A stretch of DNA of 64,000 nucleotides from Streptomyces europaeiscabiei (GTDB lineage: Bacteria; Actinomycetota; Actinomycetes; Streptomycetales; Streptomycetaceae): positions 5,770,001 to 5,834,000 of the forward strand of contig NZ_CP107841.1 of the NCBI RefSeq assembly GCF_036346855.1. The letters run 5' to 3'. Numbering within the stretch: position 1 is the first letter of the stretch; each line of letters starts with the position of its first letter. A model generated the notes under the pieces. That model did no database searches. It saw only the letters and a list, made by a program, of their open reading frames with translations, and was not told the DNA's origin. The position numbers and the translations under genes are program-made. Positions 1-9,478 of this stretch are shown here, one piece after another.

Positions 1-246
1 GTCCCTGCTGCGGGCGGCAGTCGTGCCGCCAGGGGCGGCGCGCGTGGGCGCAACGGCACCCCGTCAGCGCCTGCCGGGTCGCGCGACGACCGCGCCCTCG
101 CCCGCGCCCCCACTGTCCGCCCGCACCCTCACTGTCCGCGTGCGCCCCCACTGTCCGCCCACGCCCCACCGTCCGGCCTCACGGCCAGGGCAACGGGCCG
201 CTCGACGGCTCACCCGCACACCTGGCCCATTCGCCCCCGTCGCGGG
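1..246. other. GC-rich leader without a supportable gene
   Basis: No gene is supported here. The stretch holds four imperfect copies of a roughly 18-20 bp unit built on CCCCACTGTCCGCCC between about 105 and 175. The frame of the downstream MFS gene stays open across it to the window edge, so a longer N-terminus cannot be strictly excluded. The sequence lacks any recognisable protein feature. Confidence 0.4.
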
Positions 247-1731
247 ATGATTCCGACCATGGCCGACGTACGCCTGGCCTCGCCCCAGGGCAAGTGGATC
301 CTGCTGACCACGGTGCTCGGCTCCAGCATGGCCATGCTGGACTCGACGGTCGTCAACGTCGCCCTGCCCCGTATCGGCCTCGACCTGGACGCCGACCTCG
401 CGGCTCTCCAGTGGACCGTCAACGCGTACATGCTCACCCTGGCCGGCCTGATCCTCCTGGGTGGCGCGTTGGGCGACCGTTTCGGCCGCCGCAAGGTGTT
501 CGTCGTGGGCGTGGTGTGGTTCGCCGCGGCCTCACTCCTCTGCGGCATCGCCCCGAACGGCGGCGTACTGATCGCCGCCCGAGCCCTCCAGGGTGTCGGC
601 GGTGCCCTCCTCACCCCCGGTTCGCTGGCCCTCATCCAGGCGTCGTTCCACCCCGACGACCGCGCGAGGGCGGTCGGCCTGTGGTCCGGCTTCGGCGGCA
701 TGGGCGCGGCCGTCGGCCCGTTCCTGGGCGGCTGGTTGGTCGACGGCCCCGGCTGGCGCTGGGTCTTCCTCCTGAACGTTCCCCTGGCCCTCCTCTGCGT
801 CCCGATCGCCGCCCGCCACGTACCGGAATCCGCGGACGGCCGTAGCCACGACCGCGGCTTCGACGTCCTGGGTGCCGTACTCGGGGCCGCGTCCCTGGCC
901 TTCATCACGTACGCGCTGATCGAGGCCAGAGCGGGCACGCTCGCGGTCGCGGTCACCGCACTCGCCGGCGTGGCGACGGCCGTGGCTTTCATCCACGTCG
1001 AACGCCACCGCCCCGACCCCATGATGCCGCCGGACATCTTCGCGTCCCGCCAGTTCACGGCGGTCAACATCGTCACCCTGTTCGTGTACGCGGCGTTCAG
1101 CGGCTTCTTCTTCCTCGCCGCGCTCCAGCTCCAGGTGGTCTCCGGCTACTCGGCCCTCGGCGCGGGCACGGCCCTCCTCCCCATCACCGTCCTGATGCTG
1201 CTCCTCTCCGCCCGCGCGGGCGCCCTCGGCGAACGCATCGGCCCCCGCATCCCCCTCACCGTCGGCCCGCTGCTGTGCGCGGCGGGTGTCCTGCTGATGC
1301 TCCGCGTGGGTCCCGACGCCGTGTACGTCACCGACGTCCTTCCCGCGCTCCTGGTCATGGGCCTCGGCATGGTCACCCTCGTGGCCCCCCTGACCGCCAC
1401 CGTCCTCGCCTCCGTCACCACGGACCACGCCGGCCTCGCCAGTGGCATCAACAACGCCGCCGCCCGAGCGGCAGGCCTCCTGGCCGTGGCCGCGCTCCCC
1501 CTGATCGCCGGCATGGGCCCGGAGGCGTACCGCTCACCCATCCAGTTCGACAGCGCCTTCGACACCGCCATGTCCGTTTGCGCCCTCGCCCTCCTCGTCG
1601 CCTCGGCCCTGGCCTTCGCCACGGTCCGCCGCCCCGCGCCCGACTGCCAGCACCCCGAATGCCGCACACACGGCTGCGTGACGGCTCCGCCGCTGGAGGG
1701 GGAGCAACGAGGCGAGGCGGCGAAGGACTAG
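247..1731 (+). CDS. MFS transporter, DHA2 (14-TM drug exporter) family
   Basis: This 494-residue membrane protein resembles EmrB/QacA-type proton-coupled drug exporters. The start is followed by a first membrane segment carrying DSTVVNVALP, the signature of the 14-TM families. GDRFGRRKVF near residue 75 matches MFS motif A, and VGPFLGGWLVDGPGWRWVF near residue 157 matches motif C of antiporters. About 14 hydrophobic segments follow in order. An in-frame ATG at 259 is an equally good start and gives a more usual N-terminus. No repressor gene lies beside it within the window. The substrate cannot be told from sequence; family membership is secure. Confidence 0.9.
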   Translation: MIPTMADVRLASPQGKWILLTTVLGSSMAMLDSTVVNVALPRIGLDLDADLAALQWTVNAYMLTLAGLILLGGALGDRFGRRKVFVVGVVWFAAASLLCGIAPNGGVLIAARALQGVGGALLTPGSLALIQASFHPDDRARAVGLWSGFGGMGAAVGPFLGGWLVDGPGWRWVFLLNVPLALLCVPIAARHVPESADGRSHDRGFDVLGAVLGAASLAFITYALIEARAGTLAVAVTALAGVATAVAFIHVERHRPDPMMPPDIFASRQFTAVNIVTLFVYAAFSGFFFLAALQLQVVSGYSALGAGTALLPITVLMLLLSARAGALGERIGPRIPLTVGPLLCAAGVLLMLRVGPDAVYVTDVLPALLVMGLGMVTLVAPLTATVLASVTTDHAGLASGINNAAARAAGLLAVAALPLIAGMGPEAYRSPIQFDSAFDTAMSVCALALLVASALAFATVRRPAPDCQHPECRTHGCVTAPPLEGEQRGEAAKD

Positions 1732-1792
1732 CCGGCCCCGAGAGCGTGCCGGACCGGGGCCGGAATTCGGGTGCGGGTCGTGCGTGGCCGGT

Positions 1793-1864
1793 CGCGCAGT
1801 TCCCCGCGCCCCTTGACGGAATGGGGCGAGCTCCGCGCGTCCCAGAGGCGCGGGGAACTGCGCG
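1793..1864. repeat. Dispersed inverted repeat, family A, copy 1
   Basis: The left arm CGCGCAGTTCCCCGCGCC (1793-1810) is mirrored by GGCGCGGGGAACTGCGCG (1847-1864). The same pair of arms recurs at 32316-32394, 50845-50962 and 61568-61663. Single arms occur at 36078-36095 and 57416-57433. All lie between genes. Confidence 0.85.
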
Positions 1865-1873
1865 AGCACCCAC

Positions 1874-2083
1874 GCACCACGCGTACCGGCCCGCTCATGG
1901 TCCGTACCGGCCTACGCACCACGCGTACCGGCCCGCTCATGGTCCGTACCGGCCTACGCACCACGCGTACCGGCCCGCCCACGGTCCGCACCGGCCTACG
2001 CACCACGCGTACCGGCCCGCTCATGGTCCGTACCGGCCTACGCACCACCCGTACCGGCCCGCCCACGGTCCGCACCGGCCTAC
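1874..2083. repeat. Five tandem 42-bp repeats
   Basis: Five head-to-tail copies of a 42-bp unit begin with GCACCACGCGTACCGGCCCG. Copies differ by a few substitutions (CTCATGGTCCGTACC versus CCCACGGTCCGCACC) that alternate between units. The array is flanked by a family A inverted repeat and a family B element. It is non-coding as far as can be judged, and it lacks the spacer structure of a CRISPR array. Confidence 0.85.
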
Positions 2084-2200
2084 GCCACAGTCCGTACCCG
2101 CCCGCCTACAGCCCGCCCACACCTGCCCACAGCCGCCCACAGCCCTCCCCGAGCTCTCGGGCGCCCAAGGGGGTCGAAGGGGCGCAGCCCCTGGTGGGGA

Positions 2201-2232
2201 TGGGACGGGTAGGGGCGGCGGGGGCGAGAAAA
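2201..2232. repeat. Dispersed element, family B, copy 1
   Basis: The motif GGGACGGGTAGGGGCGGCGG followed by GGGCGAGAAAA sits just downstream of a small GGGGC-GCA-GCCCC hairpin. Near-identical copies, also preceded by GC hairpins, occur at 36163-36193 and 57525-57554. Confidence 0.75.
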
Positions 2233-2310
2233 CCCGCCCCGACACCCGGCACCGAACCCCCACCCCCCACCCGGCGGACCCGACCCCACGCATGGGCCAG
2301 ACTGGAACCC

Positions 2311-2724
2311 ATGACGATTCACCAGAACCTCCTCGGCGGCCCGCCCCCGACGCACCTCCCGGACTACCCGGAACCCCGCGAACTCCTCGCGAACGGCACA
2401 CCCCCGGCCGAGGTCGCCGCCAAGTACCCCACCTCCTCCCTCGCCTGGGCCCAGCTCGCCGACGACGCGTACGAGCGGGGCAGCGTCGTGGAGTCGTACG
2501 CCTACGCCCGTACGGGCTACCACCGCGGCCTGGACTCCCTGCGCCGCAACGGCTGGAAGGGCCACGGCCCCGTCCCCTGGGAGCACGAGCCGAACCGCGG
2601 CTTCCTGCGCGCCCTCCACGCCCTCGCCCGCGCCGCCGGAGACATCGGCGAGCAGGAGGAGTACGAGCGCTGCTCCCAGTTCCTGAAGGACTCCTCCCCG
2701 ACGGCGGCACAGACACTCGGCTGA
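2311..2724 (+). CDS. DUF3151 family protein
   Basis: The 137-residue soluble protein matches the actinobacterial DUF3151 family of unknown function: an N-terminal MTIHQNLLGGPPPTHLP, a central SSLAWAQLADDAYERG and the conserved RRNGWKGHGPVPWEHEPNRG in the second half. The ATG at 2311 is chosen because family homology begins exactly there. The upstream open frame runs back through repeats and is not coding. The gene appears monocistronic, about 580 bp after the MFS gene. Family assignment is firm; the function is unknown. Confidence 0.85.
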   Translation: MTIHQNLLGGPPPTHLPDYPEPRELLANGTPPAEVAAKYPTSSLAWAQLADDAYERGSVVESYAYARTGYHRGLDSLRRNGWKGHGPVPWEHEPNRGFLRALHALARAAGDIGEQEEYERCSQFLKDSSPTAAQTLG

Positions 2725-2893
2725 ACGGGCCGGACACCCGGACACCCGGCTGAACGGCCGGACACCCGGCTGAACGTCCGGACTCTCGGCTGGGCGGCGC
2801 GGTCATGCGGCCGGGCGCGCACACACCGGCCGGGCGGCACACACCGGCCGGGCGGCGCGCCCATTCGGCTGATCCGAAGGCATTGTTCGTGCA

Positions 2894-2920
2894 GGTCCGC
2901 CTGGTGTGACCAGGCGGACC
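2894..2920. terminator. Perfect 12-bp inverted repeat upstream of kynA
   Basis: GGTCCGCCTGGT (2894-2905) is followed by a 3-nt loop and its exact complement ACCAGGCGGACC (2909-2920). It lies 170 bp after the DUF3151 stop and 108 bp before the kynA start. It could terminate the upstream gene, attenuate kynA or serve as an operator. There is no T-tract, as is usual in Streptomyces. Confidence 0.6.
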
Positions 2921-3028
2921 TTGCGGTGCGGGGGTGGTATCGCCGAACATGCCGGTGGGGACCGGGGCCCCCGTGTCGGAATTCGGCAGGGGCGGACCGC
3001 TACCCGGAGTACACAGCAGGAGACAGCG

Positions 3029-3874
3029 ATGTCGCTTCCGGCTCAGCCCCACGAGGCTTCGGAGCCCGAGACCCCGCATCTCGACTTCCAGGGCACCACC
3101 CCGTACGAGGACTACGTCCAGGCGGACGTTCTCACCCACCTCCAGCACCCCCTCTCCGACGACCCCGGCGAGATGGTCTTCCTGGTGACCACCCAGGTCA
3201 TGGAGCTGTGGTTCACCGTCATCGTGCACGAGTGGGAGACCGCGACCGCCGCGATCCGCAATGACGACGTGGCGACCGCGAAGGACGCGCTGAAGCGTTC
3301 CGTACGCGAACTGGAGGCCTTGAACGCCTCCTGGCGCCCGCTCGCCCAGCTCACCCCCGGCCAGTTCAACTCCTACCGCGCCGCCCTCGGCGAGGGCTCC
3401 GGCTTCCAGTCGGCGATGTACCGCCGGATGGAGTTCCTGCTCGGCGAGAAGTCCGCGTCCATGCTCGTCCCGCACCGGGGTGCCCCCCGCGTCCACGCCG
3501 AGCTGGAGAAGGCACTGCACGAGCCGAGCCTCTACGACGAGGTCCTGCGGCTGCTGGCCCGCCGCGGCCACGCGATCCCCGAGTCCGTCGTACGCCGTGA
3601 CGTCTCCCAGCGCTACGAGCCCTCTCCCGAGGTCGAGGAGGTGTGGACCGAGCTGTACTCCGGCGACCCGGACCACGAACTCGCCCGCCTCGGCGAGGCG
3701 TTGACCGACGTCGCCGAACTCGTCTGGCGCTGGCGCAACGACCACCTCGTCGCCACCCGCCGCTCGATGGGCTCCAAGGCCGGCACGGGCGGCTCCGCCG
3801 GTGTGGCCTGGCTGGAGAAGCGCGCCCGGAAGAACGTCTTCCCCGAGCTGTGGACGGCGCGCTCCCATGTCTGA
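3029..3874 (+). CDS. kynA: Tryptophan 2,3-dioxygenase
   Basis: This cytosolic haem enzyme opens the indole ring of L-tryptophan with O2 to give N-formylkynurenine, the first step of the kynurenine pathway. The 281-residue product is of family length. FNSYR (residues 113-117) supplies the conserved substrate-contacting region. WRWRNDHL holds the proximal haem histidine at about H239, and GSKAGTGG (248-255) is the family C-terminal signature. The ATG at 3029 follows AGCAGGAGAC. The stop overlaps the start of the kynureninase gene by 8 nt (ATGTCTGA), so the two are translationally coupled. Confidence 0.96.
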   Translation: MSLPAQPHEASEPETPHLDFQGTTPYEDYVQADVLTHLQHPLSDDPGEMVFLVTTQVMELWFTVIVHEWETATAAIRNDDVATAKDALKRSVRELEALNASWRPLAQLTPGQFNSYRAALGEGSGFQSAMYRRMEFLLGEKSASMLVPHRGAPRVHAELEKALHEPSLYDEVLRLLARRGHAIPESVVRRDVSQRYEPSPEVEEVWTELYSGDPDHELARLGEALTDVAELVWRWRNDHLVATRRSMGSKAGTGGSAGVAWLEKRARKNVFPELWTARSHV

Positions 3875-5252
3875 ACTCACCGCACTCAGCACTGAACTGA
3901 CCTCCCAGGCAAGGGAGTTGGACGCGGCCGACGAACTGTCCGGCCTGCGCAGCCGCTTCGTCCTCGACGACGCCGTGTACCTCGACGGCAACTCGCTCGG
4001 CGCGCTGCCGGTGTCCGTCCCCGGACGGCTCACGGATGTCGTGTACCGCGAGTGGGGCGAACTGCGCATCCGTTCCTGGGACGAGAGCGGCTGGTGGACC
4101 GCGCCCGAGCGGATCGGCGACCGCATCGCTCCGCTGGTGGGTGCCGCGCCCGGCCAGATCGTGGTCGGCGACTCCACGAGTGTCAACGTCTTCAAGGCGG
4201 TCGTGGCGGCGGTACGCATGGCGGACGGGGCCGGTGGCGGTCGCCGCGACGAGATCCTGGTCGACGCGACGACGTTCCCGACCGACGGCTACATAGCCGA
4301 GTCCGCGGCGCGCATGACCGGCCGCACACTGCGCCCGGTGACCCCGGCGGAGGTCCCGGCCGCCCTCAGCGACCGTACGGCCGCCGTCCTCCTCAACCAC
4401 GTCGACTACCGCACGGGCCGCCTCCACAACCTCCCCGCCCTGACGGCGGCGATCCACGAGGCCGGCGCCTACGCCGTCTGGGACCTCTGCCACAGTGCGG
4501 GCGCCCTCCCCGTGGGCCTCGACGAACACGGGGTCGACCTCGCGGTCGGCTGCACCTACAAGTACCTCAACGGTGGCCCCGGCTCCCCGGCGTACCTCTA
4601 CGTCCGCGAAGACCTCCAGCCCCGCTTCGACTCCCCTCTCCCCGGCTGGACCTCCCACGCCCAGCCCTTCGCCATGCACCCGTCGTACGAGCCGACTACG
4701 GGCGCGCCGCGGGGCCGGGTCGGCACCCCTGACATCCTGTCGATGCTGGCTCTGGAGGCGGCACTTGACGTCTGGTACGGGGGCAGGGGAGCCGGCTTCG
4801 CCGCGGACGCCGGAACTGAGGCCGCGAGTGGGGCCGGGGTCGTGAGCGGGACCGAGGCCGTGAGTGGGACCGAGGCCGTGAGTGGGACCGAGGCCGTGAG
4901 TGGGGCCGGGGTCGTGAGTGGGGCCGTGAGTGGGGCCGGGGTGACGATCGAGTCGGTCCGCGCCAAGTCCCTCGCCCTGACGGACTTCTTCCTGCGCTGC
5001 GTGTCGGCGTACGTCCCCGAAGGCCGGGTCGAGTGCCTCACGCCGACCGCCCACGCGGAACGCGGCAGCCAGATCGCCCTGCGCTGCGACGACGCCGCCG
5101 ACGTCATGAAACGCCTCATCCACCAGGGCGTCATAGGCGACTTCCGCCACCCCGACGTCCTCCGCTTCGGCTTCACCCCCCTCTACGTCACCTTCGAGGA
5201 CACGGAGCGAGCGGCCCGGGTGCTGGGGGAGACGGTGGGGACGCTGGGGTAG
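3867..5252 (+). CDS. kynU: Kynureninase
   Basis: This PLP enzyme cleaves kynurenine to anthranilate and alanine. The 461-residue protein shows YLDGNSLGALP near residue 38, WDLCHSAGALP near 205 and the PLP-lysine motif CTYKYLNGGPGSPAYLYV with the Schiff-base lysine near K232. It is about 40-50 residues longer than usual because of a low-complexity insertion at about residues 316-359, made of VSGTEA- and VSGAG-type repeats, between the conserved large and small domains. Overlap with kynA shows a shared operon. A GC hairpin terminator follows at 5274-5306. Confidence 0.95.
   Translation: MSELTALSTELTSQARELDAADELSGLRSRFVLDDAVYLDGNSLGALPVSVPGRLTDVVYREWGELRIRSWDESGWWTAPERIGDRIAPLVGAAPGQIVVGDSTSVNVFKAVVAAVRMADGAGGGRRDEILVDATTFPTDGYIAESAARMTGRTLRPVTPAEVPAALSDRTAAVLLNHVDYRTGRLHNLPALTAAIHEAGAYAVWDLCHSAGALPVGLDEHGVDLAVGCTYKYLNGGPGSPAYLYVREDLQPRFDSPLPGWTSHAQPFAMHPSYEPTTGAPRGRVGTPDILSMLALEAALDVWYGGRGAGFAADAGTEAASGAGVVSGTEAVSGTEAVSGTEAVSGAGVVSGAVSGAGVTIESVRAKSLALTDFFLRCVSAYVPEGRVECLTPTAHAERGSQIALRCDDAADVMKRLIHQGVIGDFRHPDVLRFGFTPLYVTFEDTERAARVLGETVGTLG
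4824..4943 (+). repeat. 18-bp tandem repeat inside kynU
   Basis: Six copies of an 18-bp unit (GTGAGTGGGACCGAGGCC or GTGAGTGGGGCCGGGGTC) plus one 12-bp copy lie in frame in kynU. The array encodes VSGTEA and VSGAGV units and keeps the reading frame whatever the copy number. Confidence 0.9.
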
Positions 5253-5273
5253 AGGCGCCGGGGGAGAGCGCGC

Positions 5274-5306
5274 AGGTGCTGGGGCGGTGGCGGTGCCCCA
5301 GCACCT
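5274..5306 (+). terminator. Hairpin after kynU
   Basis: AGGTGCTGGGGC (5274-5285) pairs with GCCCCAGCACCT (5295-5306) across a 9-nt loop, 21 bp past the kynU stop. It is a stable factor-independent-type terminator without a T-tract. Confidence 0.75.
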
Positions 5307-5652
5307 CCGGAGGCCTCCGCGAGCCTCCGCAGGCCTCCGCCAGGCAGGGGCAGCCGCGCCTGCCCGGTCTGTGGGCAATCGTGCAGCCGGGGCGGCACGG
5401 GTGGGCGCAGGCGGCATCCGGCAAGCGCCGATGAGCGAAACCCGCCCCCGCCCGGTCGCGGCGGACGGCTCCGCTGCCACCCCGGCGCACCCTCACTCCG
5501 CTACCCCGCCCCACCTCCCTGACCCTGCGTCACATCCGCGTGTCGATGCACGTCACGGGCCTGATACCGTCCCCGCCAACGGCAGGCGCCCCTTTCCCAG
5601 GCACCCGCCCACCCAAACCCTTCCAAATCCGTTTCACCCGAGAGGTTGGCGC
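5307..5652. other. Intergenic stretch before the kynB-like gene
   Basis: No gene is supported here. It begins with short repeats of CCTCCGC and otherwise holds the presumed promoter region of the hydrolase gene. The downstream frame is open throughout, but the protein it would add is Pro/Ala/Arg-rich and unlike the family. Confidence 0.45.
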
Positions 5653-6615
5653 ATGCCGGACGACGACGCCGCAGCCCGCGATGCCGCCGAAGAGGCATCC
5701 GCCTTCTCGCACCCGACCATCGCCCCGGACGCCACGGTGGCCTACGGCGACCACCCCGACCAGGTGATCGACTTCTACGCCCCCCGCACCTCCGACTCGG
5801 GAACAGGCGAAGGAACAGGCGAAGGAACAGGAACAGGAACAGGCGGGGGCAGGGGCGCGGTCGCATCCCCGGGCACCGCCCCCGTGGTCGTGGTCCTGCA
5901 CGGCGGTGCCTGGCGAGCCCCCTACGACCGTCACCACATCACCCCCTTCGCCGACTTCCTCGCCCGCCACGGTTTCGCGGTGGCCAACATCGAGTACCGG
6001 CGAGGAAGCTCACTGCCCGCCCAGACCGGCCCCACCGGCACCCCCGCCCCGACCGCGGGCCGCTGGCCGGAGACGTTCGACGACATCGCCGCCGCCCTCG
6101 ACGCCCTGCCGGACCTCGTACGCGCGGCCCTGCCCCAGGCGGACCCCCGCCGCATGGTCCTCACCGGCCACTCCGCCGGCGGTCACCTCGCCCTGTGGGC
6201 CGCGGCCCGCCACGTACTCCCGCCCGACGCCCCGTGGCGCACCTCCCGCCCCGCCCCGCTCCGCGGAGTCGTCGCCCTGGCCCCCATCGCCGACTTCGGC
6301 GTGGCCGAGAAGCTGGACGTCTGCGGCGGCGCGACCACCCAACTCCTCGGCGGGCAGGACAAGTTCACCGACCGGCGCCCCTACGCCGACCCCGCGCTCC
6401 TCCTCCCGACCGGCATCGCCACGGCCCTCGTCCAGGGCCGCTCCGACATCGTCGTCCCGCAGGCCGTCGCCGAGGCGTACGCCGACGCCGCGGCCAAGGC
6501 GGGCGAGGTCGTGGGCCTGACCCTGCTGGAGGACGTGGGGCACTTCCCCCTCATCGACCCGGCGGCGGACGCGTGCGCCGTGGTGGTGGAGGAGATCTCG
6601 CAACTGGCCTGGTGA
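5653..6615 (+). CDS. Alpha/beta hydrolase, probable kynurenine formamidase
   Basis: The 320-residue enzyme has the alpha/beta-hydrolase fold with HGGAW (83-87) forming the oxyanion hole and GHSAGG (172-177) holding the nucleophile near S174. An Asp in GRSDIV and a His in DVGHFPL complete the triad. HGGxW is typical of the esterase-like arylformamidase family (AFMID/BNA7), which converts N-formylkynurenine to kynurenine. That is the missing step between the adjacent kynA and kynU, so the role is inferred from motif plus context. A GTGEGTG low-complexity stretch (about 50-66) sits before the first strand. Another esterase function is possible. Confidence 0.75.
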   Translation: MPDDDAAARDAAEEASAFSHPTIAPDATVAYGDHPDQVIDFYAPRTSDSGTGEGTGEGTGTGTGGGRGAVASPGTAPVVVVLHGGAWRAPYDRHHITPFADFLARHGFAVANIEYRRGSSLPAQTGPTGTPAPTAGRWPETFDDIAAALDALPDLVRAALPQADPRRMVLTGHSAGGHLALWAAARHVLPPDAPWRTSRPAPLRGVVALAPIADFGVAEKLDVCGGATTQLLGGQDKFTDRRPYADPALLLPTGIATALVQGRSDIVVPQAVAEAYADAAAKAGEVVGLTLLEDVGHFPLIDPAADACAVVVEEISQLAW

Positions 6616-6665
6616 ACGGTGCCGTGACACGGCCCCCGCCACCGTCCAGGCTCCTCCCCGCTGAT

Positions 6666-6681
6666 ACCCGTAATACCTGAG
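6666..6681 (+). promoter_or_regulatory. Motif shared with the second two-component operon, copy 1
   Basis: ACCCGTAATACCTGAG lies 115 bp before the DUF1023 gene start. A copy differing at one base (ACCCGTAGTACCTGAG) lies at 11590-11605 ahead of the second kinase gene. In both cases a CTGG(c)GTGACG-like sequence follows some 25-35 bp later. Confidence 0.45.
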
Positions 6682-6795
6682 GGCTACATCCCGAATGAGC
6701 TCCCTGGCGTGACGCCGACGACGGCTCCCGATCCATAACTTCTTTCCCAGAGCGGCCCGATGGACGGGCGGCCCGAGGGGGAAGGGGCGGGTGAC

Positions 6796-7873
6796 ATGGG
6801 GGTCGCGACATGGCCGGAGGCAGACCTTCGGCCATCCACGGAACCACGCCCGAAGGCACAACCACCCCGACCGTCCCCCACACCGGCGGACCCCCGACCC
6901 GGCGACCCCCGGCAGGCCGCGCCCCGGTTCCGCCCCTCCTGGCCGGCCCGGCTACGGCGAACGCTGCTCGCCCTCCTGGTGGCGACGGCCGTGATCGTTC
7001 CCCTCTCCGCCGCGGCCCGGCCGCAGATCCCCGCCCCGCCCCCGGCACCACTCGCCCCGCCGACGCCGACGACCCTCAGGTCGACGTACGAGGCCAACCG
7101 CGAGAACGCCGCGGTGGCGGCCCGTATGGCCGAAGCCCACGGCGACCGGAGCCGGGCCGCGACCGACCGGTGGATGGCGGCCCCCGCCAGGCAGCTCCTG
7201 ACATTCGACGGCCGGGGCCCCGGCCAGGCGGTGGAAGTCCTGGGTGACCTGCTGAAGGCCGACCACATAGCGGTCCTGGTCCCGGGCTCGGACACGAGCC
7301 TGGACACCTACGACCGCTTCCACAGAGCCGCACAGGCCCTGTACGACCGCACGGGCCCGGACACGGCGGTGATCGCCTGGCTCGGCTACGAAACACCCGG
7401 AACCATCAGCACAACGGTCCTCACACCCACCCGAGCCGAACAGGCGGCCCCCCACCTCCGCGCGTTCATACGCGAACTGCGAGGCCTGGTGGGCGACTCC
7501 ACCAGCGTCGCCCTCCTCTGCCACTCCTACGGCTCGGTCGTCTGCGCCCGCGCCGTCACCGATCTCGACGACGTCGACGACATGGCACTGATCGGCAGCC
7601 CCGGCACCGGCGCGGACAGTGCGGCCGCCCTGCACACCTCGGCACGCGTATGGGCGGCCCGGGGCACGGACGACTGGATCGGCATGGTCCCCCACACCCG
7701 AACCGACCTCTTCGGCACCACCCTCGGCTTCGGCTCCGACCCCACGTCCCCCTCCTTCGGTGCCCACGTCTTCACCGCAGGCCCCGCCGGCCACAGCGGC
7801 TACTTCGCCCCCGACTCCACCTCCCTGAAAAACCTCGCCCGCATAGCCCAAGGCGCCCCCGCGGAGGTAACCC

Positions 7874-7881
<8 letters not shown>
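6796..7881 (+). CDS. DUF1023 alpha/beta hydrolase, membrane-anchored or secreted
   Basis: The 361-residue protein begins with a Pro/Arg-rich cytoplasmic tail and one hydrophobic segment (LLALLVATAVIVPLSAAA) that may anchor or export it. The C-terminal domain matches DUF1023 (Abhydrolase_8): LVPGSDTSLDTYDRF, VIAWLGYETPG and the nucleophile elbow ALLCHSYGSVV, then ALIGSPGTGAD and a late His in PAGHSGYF. The ATG at 6796 is preferred to one at 6760 because AAGGGG precedes it. Its stop overlaps the acyltransferase start by 8 nt. The substrate is unknown. Confidence 0.85.

Positions 7882-9470
<1,589 letters not shown>

Positions 9471-9478
<8 letters not shown>

Larger units (their letters stand above)
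1732..2310. other. Repeat-rich intergenic region
   Basis: No gene is supported between the MFS gene and the DUF3151 gene. In order the stretch contains a family A inverted repeat, five 42-bp tandem repeats and a family B element, each listed separately. Long reading frames cross it on both strands only because the repeats lack stop codons; their products are Arg/Thr/Pro-rich and unlike real proteins. Confidence 0.7.

Noticed and set aside
1874..2083. Possible CRISPR array.
   Set aside because: Units are contiguous without unique spacers, and no cas genes are nearby.
2021..4219. A 732-codon open frame on the minus strand opposite DUF3151, kynA and kynU.
   Set aside because: Composition is Arg/Gly/Pro-rich without domains, and it is antisense to securely identified genes. 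Long antisense frames are expected at this GC content.
3366..5480. A 704-codon minus-strand frame opposite kynA-kynU.
   Set aside because: It is antisense to conserved enzymes; the low-complexity part mirrors the kynU repeat.
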